A stretch of DNA of 50,630 nucleotides. Origin: Chitinophagales bacterium. Lineage in GTDB: Bacteria; Bacteroidota; Bacteroidia; Chitinophagales; Chitinophagaceae. The stretch is taken from assembly GCA_030832085.1 (NCBI GenBank), contig JAURJU010000016.1, positions 1 through 50,630 of the forward strand, read 5' to 3'. Position numbers and translations under genes: made by a program. The notes under the pieces are model-generated. The model worked only from the letters and a program-made list of their open reading frames with translations. It did not search any database and had not been told where the DNA came from. Positions 34,257 to 43,311 of this stretch are shown piece by piece; within the stretch, counting starts at the first letter, position 1; each line of letters opens with the position of its first letter.

Positions 34257-37200
34257 TTAAAGTCTCTTCTTGCGTTCAAATATCCTGTCAAACTCAGTCC
34301 TAAAGGATACGTTACCACCAGTCCTGTCACGTTTACCTGAGGTGGACAATACATCAAAACTGCTCCTGTAAAAAAATGATGTTCTGAACTTTCCATCAGG
34401 GCTGATCTTGTATTCCACGTTAACGTCCGGGAGAAAAAGAAAGGTTTGTGAGCCTGTTGAAAGGGTATTCCCGCCCGCAGCTGCAAAATTGAAATCACTA
34501 CCGAAAGTGATGATCAGTTTATCATTCAGCATGGATTTGATGAACTGAAGGCTCACATTCTCCCTAAAATTGTTTTGACCACTGCTGCCTGTATTTCCTC
34601 CTGTTCCCGTGATATTGGTCAGGGTTCTCGAGTAATTGAAGTTTACATCCACAGAAGACCCCAATACTTTTGAAAAGAAGTTTTGGACACTGTTGGAAAG
34701 GATACCATTGATGACTCCAGAAATGGTGGTGCTCAAGAGCTCACTGTTGAGGTTGCTGGACACCACTGCGGCTTGCGGGGCAAAGCTTTTGAAAACAATC
34801 AGGTAGGTGGATTGCTTGCTGACTTCCAAAGGATCCCTGTTGATGTTTTTGAGTTTGCTATCAATGGTTGCGTTGTTCCTTACAGTACTGTTCTGGGGGA
34901 TGGTAATTTGAAAAGTAGGGTTGGGGCTTGACAATGTTCCTGAAAGGTTGCAGCGCACCTCCACATCACTGATTTCCCTCAAAACGTCTGAACTCACTCC
35001 AGATACCGTTGAGCTGCTGGGGTCCGTAAACAATGTACTCATCCTCACTTTTTCTGCGAGGTAGAGGGCATCGATATTGATCTCTGCATCAAATGGATCT
35101 CCCGTCCAGCTGATGTAGCTGCGCCCGCCGCCCAAGAGCTTGAACGGTTTCTTGAATACATCCTGAAAGTTGAAATTATAGCTGCCACCTTCAATGTTGA
35201 ACCTCCCGATCATGGAAAGATTTTCTTTGGTACCGGTATGAATTTTCAGGCTGCCATTGCCCATGCCTGAAATAACATCGCCCGTAAGCTCGTCGAGCAC
35301 TACGTTCATTTTCAGCAGGGGAGTTGCACTGAGGTCGAGGTCAATGATAAGGTTAGAAATCGATTCGGATGCTTTGCTCTTCATCTCTTCACCATAGGTG
35401 CGCCATACAATATAATCAACATCTTCGGCTTGTTTGCTGCTGGTTGCAGTGAGAATATTGATGCTTGAACTGTCAACTGGCGCACCACTCACGTACATTT
35501 TCATTTGATTTTCCGGACCGGTAATGTTAAAGTTGAATTTTGCGATGGCTTTTCCATAGAAAAGATTGTTGTCGGTCCTGCCGGTATTGAGCACCAGTAA
35601 TTTTTTTGAACTGGCGTTGATGTTGTAGCTGAAATCCCTGAAAAAGTGATGATCAAGGTCGCCCTTCAATAATGCCTGGTTTCCAAATATGTCTTTGACC
35701 TGTATGTTGCCAAAATTGATCTTACCAGGCAAAAATTCAATGACTGGATCCATCAATGCATAGCTGCATTGGGTGTAGGCAACGGTTACATTTGCTTTTG
35801 ATACCTTTACTTTTCCGGTGAGCGTTGGCTCTTTCAGGTTGCCGGAAATACGAAGTTTGCCATTGCCAAAACCATCCATCTTGCTGAAAACAATGCCAAG
35901 ATAGGGTTCCAGTACGGATAGCTTGACATTTGCAATATCAATATCCGTCTCTATTTGTTGCATGCTGCTGTCCCTTAAGTCAAGCTTTCCTTTCACATCA
36001 AGCTGGTAATTGGGATTGTCTGATTCAAAAAAGTAACTGGCCCTTTTCTCTTTACTGTCCCAGAAGGCATTCAAGGAAGTCATTCCAATTGAATCGTCTT
36101 CAAAGCGGGTTTTGTCCGTCTGGGCGTTGAGATAGAGTTTCAAGTCGTTGAAAGGGTCTTCAATGGTCAAGTCACCTGTTGTGATTCCTTGAATTTTCGG
36201 CTCTTTCAGCACGAATGGCAAGAGTTCTCCCAGGTTGACCTTGTCCAATGTCAAGATGATGGTCTGCTCCCTGTCTGCTGCAGGTGGCAGTGTAATTAGG
36301 CCAATGGTTTGGACACCATTGGTAAGGCGGAAATTGCTAGCATCAAACTTGGTTTTGCTGATCAAAACCTCACCATCTTTTTCGATGTTCCAGGTTTTTT
36401 CATTGAAAACCAATGAAGAGGGATTGAAGTGAACCAGTATGCCATCCTTTAGATTGTTGATGGATGCTGAAAGTTTTGCACCATACTGGGATGCCGAAGA
36501 AAAGGTATTGATGTCCACTGATGACACATCCTTCGAAGACCTGATGTGCACCTCATTGTTGGGGAAGAAAAGGCTGTCGTTGAAAACAACCGAACTTGTT
36601 TTGGAATTGATGAACAGGCTGTCTGCTCCTCCTTCTGCATTCAATTCAAAATCATAGACTGAAAGGTTGTTGTATACCAGATTTGGAATTTTTGCTGTCA
36701 GGCTAAACTGTTTGTTTCTGGTATCGATGCTGCCCTCAATGTTGCTGTAGTCCAGCCCTGTCATGCCATTGTCTAAAATATTCAACAAAGATGTTGCATT
36801 CTTCAGCTCTATGTCAAAATACAGGTCCTGGTCTTTTTTTGGAGGATCTGTTTTCTTGAAATAGAGCGGGTGATAGCTGCTGAAGTATTGGTTGAATGTT
36901 GCAGGCAATTCGGCAAATTCAAAATGTCCTTGCATCTTGGCGTCAATGTCTTTTCCTTGCAATGTCAGCGACCTGTAATCTGCGATCTGTTCTGCTTTAA
37001 TGGTAATGCTGTCGAAAACAAATGCCTTGTTCCCCCGAAACACAGTGAGGTCTGTGAACCACGCAGCGCCATTGATGTTGTCTGGATCATTTCCCACAAG
37101 ATCCATTTGGCTTTTACCGGAAAAACCAAGTGGCATGCTGGTGAACTGCAATGCGCTAAGGTCTGACATGTGTATCTGCGCGTTGACGACGGACCTTGGC

Positions 37201-38981
37201 ATTTTGCCCGACAGGTTTATCCTTGCAGACAAGGCGGCAATAAGGTTTTTATCATCTATGTCAACTGCTGTTTCGAGTGTTTCGTTCAGGTAACTGCCCT
37301 TAGCATTGATATTGGAATACTGGTACTTGTTGAAGAGGATTTTTGAAAGATGGGTATTGAAGTTGATGCCGTTTTTCCCCTTTCCGGAAACATCGTATGT
37401 TCCTTCAACAGTGCCAAGTTGATTGATGTTCAACAACCGGCCAGCCTCTATTCCGTTGATGAGCCCAGTGGTGGTAAATTGCATGGAACTGGTTCCTGCT
37501 TGCTTTATGGTGGTATTGGTAGTGATATTACCCAAGGCTGTATTGATGGATCCTTTGATGTCGGCATCAACATTCCTGTATGCAACGGATCCTTTGAACG
37601 CTATTGCACCCAATGCAGTGAGGTCGATGCCTATGGATTTCTTCAGGCTTGGCAGCAGTGCGTAGAGATCGTTTGCAGCACTGATGGCCCTTGCGTTGTT
37701 CAGCTCGTATGTTGTTTTTTCCACATCGGGTAGCCCAACAATGTGCAGATCACCTGAAACCGCACTGAGTTTCCCATATTCGAGTCTGACATTTTTTGCA
37801 ACCAGGTCCCTTACAGGACCTGATACCCTGCCCTCCAGTTGAACCTTTATGTTTTCACCCTTCAACGCAGGAGCGAAATAAGCAATATCCTTGAGGTCTA
37901 AGGTGCTGTTGGTGATGTTCCCTTCCATCTTCACCTTGTTCACAAAATCTGACATATCATCGGTAAAATACTCGTACCCCATTGAAAAAGAATTGCCAAT
38001 CTTGCTGTTGGGGGTTTTGATGGAAAGGGCGGTGAAGGCCATTTTGGTAGGATCCAACTGAACTTGACTTGTCAGGGAATTCACTTCAAATCCACTTCTT
38101 TCTTTTGTTGCCAATTGCAAATGCCCAAACAACGAATCATTGACAAGGCTCAAATTCCTGATCTTGGCATTGATGGCAGTAAAATGCATATGTGCTCCAT
38201 CAAAATAAGGATAGGCTGTTCTTTTCGTCTCAAGGTCAGACTTGAAACTTCCATTGTTCAGTGATATTTCTGCAGCTTTTATTTCCCATTGCTGTGGATT
38301 CCAGTACAGTTGTCCATCAATTCTAATTTCGGTTTTGGGAATTAGTGCATTTGGTCTGCGTCCGTTATATTGTTGGAGTCTGAAGAAAGGTTGATCGATT
38401 ATGATGCCATTGAGTTGGATTTTCTTCTTCTCCAGGTCAATCAACTTCGCGGAAAGCTTGAGCAAATTGATGCTCAGGTATTGGTTTTCGCCCCTCCACT
38501 GGTCCATCGCCTTGTACCTCAATCTTTTCAATTCAAGCGCATTGATATCAAGTTTGAGGGCGGTCTGCTGTGCATTGTCGGGTTTTCCTGAAGAAAGCGC
38601 ATCAAGGATGAAGCCATAATTCCAGGTTCTGTCGGTGCGATGGGTATTGATGAAAACGTCCTCGAGCCCAGCATAACTTACTGAAATATCTTTCTTCAGA
38701 AAGAACCAATCACTGATTTTCAAATTTACTTTTCCTGCAAATAAAACCGTGTCTTTGGAAATGTCGCGGACCAGCAAATCATTGATGGAAAACCTGTTGA
38801 AGAGGGAAAAGTCCACATGGCCAATTCTGACTTCGGTTTTCAGGGTTCTGCTGATCTCTTTTGTTGTATAACCAACAAGCCTGTTCTGAACATAGGGCGT
38901 TTGTAAAAGCAACCAAAGGACGAGGATCAGTCCGATGATTCCGCCAAGTACAATGGAGCCTATTTTAAATACTTTTCTCAG
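34257..38981 (-). CDS. tamB: TamB-like translocation/assembly module protein
   Basis: At least 1551 residues from TTG 38912. The frame continues upstream to 39024 without a stop and encodes a membrane anchor (RKVFKIGSIVLGGIIGLILV...) directly joined to LLLQTPYVQNRLVGY. No ATG, GTG or TTG exists there. The start is therefore placed at CTG 38981, where MRKVFKIG would begin, as in relatives that start with a short basic stretch then this helix. The body is a long repetitive beta-taco typical of AsmA/TamB proteins, and the C-terminal region (about 1150-1540) is the TamB domain with SVDVNFNYSRTLTNITGTGG. TamB bridges the envelope and supports lipid transport or outer-membrane protein assembly. No TamA gene is adjacent. 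Upstream ggt is on the same strand. Confidence 0.88.
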   Translation of the reverse strand: MRKVFKIGSIVLGGIIGLILVLWLLLQTPYVQNRLVGYTTKEISRTLKTEVRIGHVDFSLFNRFSINDLLVRDISKDTVLFAGKVNLKISDWFFLKKDISVSYAGLEDVFINTHRTDRTWNYGFILDALSSGKPDNAQQTALKLDINALELKRLRYKAMDQWRGENQYLSINLLKLSAKLIDLEKKKIQLNGIIIDQPFFRLQQYNGRRPNALIPKTEIRIDGQLYWNPQQWEIKAAEISLNNGSFKSDLETKRTAYPYFDGAHMHFTAINAKIRNLSLVNDSLFGHLQLATKERSGFEVNSLTSQVQLDPTKMAFTALSIKTPNSKIGNSFSMGYEYFTDDMSDFVNKVKMEGNITNSTLDLKDIAYFAPALKGENIKVQLEGRVSGPVRDLVAKNVRLEYGKLSAVSGDLHIVGLPDVEKTTYELNNARAISAANDLYALLPSLKKSIGIDLTALGAIAFKGSVAYRNVDADIKGSINTALGNITTNTTIKQAGTSSMQFTTTGLINGIEAGRLLNINQLGTVEGTYDVSGKGKNGINFNTHLSKILFNKYQYSNINAKGSYLNETLETAVDIDDKNLIAALSARINLSGKMPRSVVNAQIHMSDLSALQFTSMPLGFSGKSQMDLVGNDPDNINGAAWFTDLTVFRGNKAFVFDSITIKAEQIADYRSLTLQGKDIDAKMQGHFEFAELPATFNQYFSSYHPLYFKKTDPPKKDQDLYFDIELKNATSLLNILDNGMTGLDYSNIEGSIDTRNKQFSLTAKIPNLVYNNLSVYDFELNAEGGADSLFINSKTSSVVFNDSLFFPNNEVHIRSSKDVSSVDINTFSSASQYGAKLSASINNLKDGILVHFNPSSLVFNEKTWNIEKDGEVLISKTKFDASNFRLTNGVQTIGLITLPPAADREQTIILTLDKVNLGELLPFVLKEPKIQGITTGDLTIEDPFNDLKLYLNAQTDKTRFEDDSIGMTSLNAFWDSKEKRASYFFESDNPNYQLDVKGKLDLRDSSMQQIETDIDIANVKLSVLEPYLGIVFSKMDGFGNGKLRISGNLKEPTLTGKVKVSKANVTVAYTQCSYALMDPVIEFLPGKINFGNIQVKDIFGNQALLKGDLDHHFFRDFSYNINASSKKLLVLNTGRTDNNLFYGKAIAKFNFNITGPENQMKMYVSGAPVDSSSINILTATSSKQAEDVDYIVWRTYGEEMKSKASESISNLIIDLDLSATPLLKMNVVLDELTGDVISGMGNGSLKIHTGTKENLSMIGRFNIEGGSYNFNFQDVFKKPFKLLGGGRSYISWTGDPFDAEINIDALYLAEKVRMSTLFTDPSSSTVSGVSSDVLREISDVEVRCNLSGTLSSPNPTFQITIPQNSTVRNNATIDSKLKNINRDPLEVSKQSTYLIVFKSFAPQAAVVSSNLNSELLSTTISGVINGILSNSVQNFFSKVLGSSVDVNFNYSRTLTNITGTGGNTGSSGQNNFRENVSLQFIKSMLNDKLIITFGSDFNFAAAGGNTLSTGSQTFLFLPDVNVEYKISPDGKFRTSFFYRSSFDVLSTSGKRDRTGGNVSFRTEFDRIFERKKRL

Positions 38982-39068
38982 AGAATGGGTTTGACGTAAA
39001 GTTAACCAATACGCGCTAGAGATTCACTGCTATTGATGCATTAAACCGTTAATTGAATCCGAAAAATA

Positions 39069-40799
39069 TCAATAGGCAGATGCATGGTCATCGCCGCGTT
39101 TGTCAGCAACCGATTCAATAGAGAACAGTTTTTTCCCTTTCCACTCCAGTTTGATGACTTCAGTTCTGCCAATTTGCCCCCTGTTTGTGATGGCGTATCC
39201 CATTTTCTCAAGAGAGGATTGAACTGTTTTTGGAAAATCATTTTCAACCATTACCTGGTCAGGCAACCATTGGTGGTGGAACTTTGGGTTGTTCACCGCA
39301 TCTGTACTGGTTTGTTTGAAGTCGATGATGTTGACCAGGGTTTGGAACACTGAAGTGGGAATTGTAGTGCCTCCAGGTGTTCCTACCACCAGCCAGGGTT
39401 TCTTATTTTTGAGAACAACCGTTGGGGTCATTGAACTGAGCATTCTCTTGCCTGGGGCGATGGCATTGGCTTCCTTACCAACAGCACCAAACATGTTGGG
39501 AACGCCGGGCTTTACACTGAAATCATCCATCTCGTTGTTCAGCAAGAACCCGGCACCGCCAACCACAGTCTTTGAACCATAACCCCCATTGAGGGTTGTG
39601 GTGACACTGACCACATTTCCGTATTGGTCTGCAACGGACAAATGGGTTGTTTCATCACTTTCCGGATTGGCCCGGCCTGGTTTCACCACATCGCTTGGCG
39701 TTGCCTTTCCTGGAACAAAATCATTCATCCTTTCTTTGAGATAACCTTCGCTTGAAAGCCTCTTTACTGGTACCTTTACAAAGTCTTGGTCTCCCATGTA
39801 TTCCGCACGGTCAGCATAAGCACGCCTTTCCACTTCAATCATCAACTGTACCGCTTCAGGGGAATGAAAACCCATTGAGGCAATATCCCTGTCTTCGATC
39901 ATTTTCATCATCTGTTGCATGAGCAGGCCGCCACTGCTGGGCATCGGCATTCCAATGACCGTATGTCCCTTGTAGTCAAAAATGATGGGAACCCTTTCTG
40001 CAGCAGAATAGTTTTTAAGATCGTCCAGGCTGATTTTGCCTCCACCTCTTTTCATTTCCTCGACCACCAGTCTTGCCGTCTCACCCTCATAAAATCCCTT
40101 CATGCCATTGTCGCGAATCCTTGTAAGGGTTGCTGCCAGGTCTTTTTGCACCAAAGTATCACCCGCTTTCCACGGGTTTGCTTTGACGAAAGCAGGTGTC
40201 ATGGTGTTGTATTTTATAAACGCGGCCTTGCTTCCATTCAGCGACCTTGCTTCTGCGGCAGTAATTGAAAACCCTTTGTAGGCCAATTCAATTGCCGGTT
40301 GTACCAATGCTGCAAATGGCAGTTTTCCGTATTTGTGGGATGCATACAATCCAGCAACCGTGCCTGGAACACCACTGGCAAGGTGTCCATTCTGGCTCAG
40401 GTTCAGCAATGGGTTGCCATCCTTGTCCAGGTACATGTCCCTTGAAGCGCTTCCGGGAGCTTTTTCCCGGTAGTCTATGGAAATGGCCTTTCCCATGTTG
40501 GTGTAGGCAACAAGGAATCCGCCACCTCCTATGTTTCCGGCACCGGGATATACAACGGCCAGCGCAAATTGAGTGGCGATTGACGCGTCAAAAGCATTAC
40601 CACCTTTTTTGAGTATGCTGAGCCCTACCTCACTTGCCAACGGGTGTGCCGATGAAACTGCGCCTTTTGTGCCGTTGGCAACCTTGTTGATGGTATATTG
40701 ATAAGGGTTAACCTGCGCAGCTGTTATGCCTGCAATCAACATAAAGAACAAAACCATCCATCTGCTGGAAAGATTCAGTAAGCGGTAAATAATTTTCAT
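39069..40799 (-). CDS. ggt: Gamma-glutamyltransferase / glutathione hydrolase
   Basis: 576 residues with a signal peptide (about 1-28, ending ITAAQ). The precursor self-cleaves before the nucleophile Thr384 in ESDETTHLSVADQYGN. Other family blocks are GNAFDASIATQFALAVVYPG, GGGGFLVAYTN, the oxyanion-loop segment MPMPSSGGLLMQQM, and GSKTVVGGAGFLLNNEMDDF with the substrate-binding GG after cleavage. It cleaves or transfers the gamma-glutamyl group of glutathione in the periplasm. Divergent from the PIG-L operon; TamB follows on the same strand after 87 to 156 bases depending on its start. Confidence 0.95.
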   Translation of the reverse strand: MKIIYRLLNLSSRWMVLFFMLIAGITAAQVNPYQYTINKVANGTKGAVSSAHPLASEVGLSILKKGGNAFDASIATQFALAVVYPGAGNIGGGGFLVAYTNMGKAISIDYREKAPGSASRDMYLDKDGNPLLNLSQNGHLASGVPGTVAGLYASHKYGKLPFAALVQPAIELAYKGFSITAAEARSLNGSKAAFIKYNTMTPAFVKANPWKAGDTLVQKDLAATLTRIRDNGMKGFYEGETARLVVEEMKRGGGKISLDDLKNYSAAERVPIIFDYKGHTVIGMPMPSSGGLLMQQMMKMIEDRDIASMGFHSPEAVQLMIEVERRAYADRAEYMGDQDFVKVPVKRLSSEGYLKERMNDFVPGKATPSDVVKPGRANPESDETTHLSVADQYGNVVSVTTTLNGGYGSKTVVGGAGFLLNNEMDDFSVKPGVPNMFGAVGKEANAIAPGKRMLSSMTPTVVLKNKKPWLVVGTPGGTTIPTSVFQTLVNIIDFKQTSTDAVNNPKFHHQWLPDQVMVENDFPKTVQSSLEKMGYAITNRGQIGRTEVIKLEWKGKKLFSIESVADKRGDDHASAY

Positions 40800-40892
40800 C
40801 CCATAAAGATAGAAATGATTTTAAAAGAATATGGCATAAGCCCACCTGGATAAAGGCTATTTGTTTATTTTTATTGGTCTAACGACGATGTT

Positions 40893-43169
40893 ATGGCAAT
40901 GAATCTAAATAAAGTACGCACAAGAAAAAGGCTCCAACTTTTATTGGTCAGCTTTCTGGCATTTAACCTAGCCAATCCACTGTTTGCCCAAAGACAGCCA
41001 TTTACGAGCAGCAGCGAGATTCTCCATGGCATGAAGCGTTTGAATGTGCTTGGAACAGTGCTTTACATTGCCGCACATCCGGACGATGAAAATACCCGCC
41101 TGCTGGCATACATGGCAAGGGACAGAAATTACAAGACCGGTTACCTGGCCTTGACCAGGGGGGATGGTGGACAAAACTTGATTGGAGATGAACAAGGAAT
41201 AGCGCTGGGGATGATTCGAACCCAGGAGCTTCTCGCTGCACGAAAGGTGGATGGCGCAGAACAGTTTTTTACCCGGGCATACGATTTTGGTTTTTCAAAA
41301 AGAACTGATGAAGCATTGGCGATCTGGGACAAGCAAAAAGTCTTGGCTGATGCAGTATGGGTGATCCGTAGCTTCCGTCCTGATATCATTGTCACGCGCT
41401 TCCCTGAGGACGCCCGTGCAGGTCATGGCCATCATTCTGGCTCTGCAGTGATTGCACGTGAGGCCTTTGTTGCCGCTGCTGATCCCAAGATGTTTCCTGA
41501 ACAATTCAAATTTGGTGTTTCACCCTGGAAGGCGAAGCGCATCATGTGGAATACCTTTAGCTTTAGTTCAACCAATACCACTGCCGAAAACCAGCTCAAG
41601 ATCGACGCAGGAAGTTATATCCCATTGCTGGGCAAGAGCATTGGTGAGATTGCTGCTGAAGGCAGAAGTCAGCACCGCAGCCAGGGCTTTGGTGCTGCAT
41701 CCACAAGGGGTACCGCTACTGAATATTTTATCCATACCCTTGGAGATAAGGCCGAGAGGGACCCCATGGATGGCATAGACTGCAGCTGGTCAAGGGTTGA
41801 AGGTGGTCAAGCTATCAGCACATTGATCAACAGCCTGGTTGAAAATTACAATGTCAACCATCCAGCAGCTTCCTTGCCCCAGCTCATTGCCATTAGAAAG
41901 TCTCTCAATGGAATTAAAGATGCCTACTGGAAAAAAGTAAAGTTGGCCGAGGTGGACAAGCTCATTCAGCAGGCGGCTGGACTGCATCTGGAGGCTTTGG
42001 CAGACAGGTCACTTGTAAAGCAGTTGGACACATTAAAAGTAAATTTTTTGGCCAACAACCGTTCAGGAGCGGACATCAATATTGCAGCAATCGGATTGGA
42101 GGGCATAACTGAAGGGCAGGGGGTTGTTTTGAAGAAGAACATCAATTGGGTCAGCTCATTCAATGTTCCTGTGTTGGCATCCAAAAAAACATCTCAACCT
42201 TATTGGCTTGAAAAGGATATGGCACCTGGTTACTTCAATGTTGAAGACCAGGAATTGATTGGCATGGCGGAGAATAAACCGGCTTTTATATTGTCAGCAA
42301 CTTTAAATGTTTTGGGTGAACCCATCAGCTTTGAAGTGCCGGTAAGGTTCAGGATTGTCGATCCGGCAAAGGGAGAATTTTTCCATCCTGTTTATGTTTT
42401 GCCGGTTGCATCCAGCCTGGATAGCAAAATGCACACCATCGCATATGAACATATCCCAAACCTGACATATTTCAGTAAAGTGATCAAATTTGAACTGCCC
42501 AAAGACCTGAAAATTGCCGGGAAGAGCATTGGTTATATCACCGGTGCAGGTGATAAAGTGCCCGACATGATCAAGATGATGGGTTTTGATCTTACTGAGT
42601 TGGGCCCGAATGATATTACTACTGAAAAACTGAAGCAGTTCGATGCAATTGTGGTGGGCGTTAGGGCCTACAATGTGAACAATTGGATGGGGGAGAAGCA
42701 TGAAGTACTCATGGAATTTGTGCGGCAAGGAGGTAACATGGTGGTGCAGTACAATACCAACAGCTTTGCGGGTCCCTTGCAAAAGACCATGATAGGTCCA
42801 AAGCCGTTTGGTCTTTCAAGAGGTCGCACTACCGAGGAAGATGCTGATGTTGTTTTTTTGGATGAAAAAGATCCCGTCTTGAATTTTCCAAACAAGATTA
42901 CCAAAGCAGATTTTTCCGACTGGATTCAGGAGAGGGGCATTTATTATGCGGATAATTTTTCCAGTGACTACAAAGCCATTTTGTCGATGCACGACCAGGG
43001 GGAGTCCGACCTCAATGGAAGTCTTATCGTAAGAAATGAGGGCAAGGGTCGTTTCATTTACACTGGCCTTGTTTTCTTCAGGGAGCTGCCTGCAGGCGTG
43101 CCTGGTGCGTTCAGGTTATTTTCCAACATCATTTCCAATCCGAATAAAAAAATCAATGGCTCAAAATAG
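40893..43169 (+). CDS. Secreted PIG-L family deacetylase with amidotransferase-like C-terminus
   Basis: 758 residues with an N-terminal signal (basic start, then LQLLLVSFLAFNLANPLFAQ). The zinc site is AAHPDDENTR (60-69), with a second metal segment GHGHHSGSA (177-185). This is a PIG-L/LmbE N-deacetylase domain up to about 310. A linker and beta-rich segment follow, and residues about 545-745 resemble a ThuA/class I amidotransferase-like fold (LKQFDAIVVGVRAYNVNNWM, FVRQGGNMVVQYNTNSF) without a visible Cys nucleophile. The enzyme likely removes an acyl group from an amino sugar or glycoconjugate outside the cytoplasm. The stop overlaps the next gene by 14 bases. Confidence 0.9.
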   Translation: MAMNLNKVRTRKRLQLLLVSFLAFNLANPLFAQRQPFTSSSEILHGMKRLNVLGTVLYIAAHPDDENTRLLAYMARDRNYKTGYLALTRGDGGQNLIGDEQGIALGMIRTQELLAARKVDGAEQFFTRAYDFGFSKRTDEALAIWDKQKVLADAVWVIRSFRPDIIVTRFPEDARAGHGHHSGSAVIAREAFVAAADPKMFPEQFKFGVSPWKAKRIMWNTFSFSSTNTTAENQLKIDAGSYIPLLGKSIGEIAAEGRSQHRSQGFGAASTRGTATEYFIHTLGDKAERDPMDGIDCSWSRVEGGQAISTLINSLVENYNVNHPAASLPQLIAIRKSLNGIKDAYWKKVKLAEVDKLIQQAAGLHLEALADRSLVKQLDTLKVNFLANNRSGADINIAAIGLEGITEGQGVVLKKNINWVSSFNVPVLASKKTSQPYWLEKDMAPGYFNVEDQELIGMAENKPAFILSATLNVLGEPISFEVPVRFRIVDPAKGEFFHPVYVLPVASSLDSKMHTIAYEHIPNLTYFSKVIKFELPKDLKIAGKSIGYITGAGDKVPDMIKMMGFDLTELGPNDITTEKLKQFDAIVVGVRAYNVNNWMGEKHEVLMEFVRQGGNMVVQYNTNSFAGPLQKTMIGPKPFGLSRGRTTEEDADVVFLDEKDPVLNFPNKITKADFSDWIQERGIYYADNFSSDYKAILSMHDQGESDLNGSLIVRNEGKGRFIYTGLVFFRELPAGVPGAFRLFSNIISNPNKKINGSK

Positions 43170-43311
43170 CAAAAGGCGATCTCCTGTGTTTGCCATGGTC
43201 GTAGGACTGGGACTGGGTCTGCTGATCGCATTGGTCAGAAAGAAAATTGCCTTGGGTCTGCTGATCGGCATCATTGTTGCCGCCATCATTTATAAAAGGG
43301 ACAAGCGATGA
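43156..43311 (+). CDS. Small membrane peptide between the PIG-L and symporter genes
   Basis: 51 residues, MAQNSKRRSPVFAMVVGLGL onward. A short basic N-terminus is followed by two hydrophobic, glycine-rich segments separated by RKK (VVGLGLGLLIALV and LGLLIGIIVAAIIY) and a basic tail YKRDKR. It overlaps the PIG-L gene end by 14 bases, and its TGA overlaps the symporter start as ATGA. Such coupling on both sides strongly suggests a real gene. I recognise no family; an accessory subunit of the symporter is a guess. Confidence 0.75.
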   Translation: MAQNSKRRSPVFAMVVGLGLGLLIALVRKKIALGLLIGIIVAAIIYKRDKR

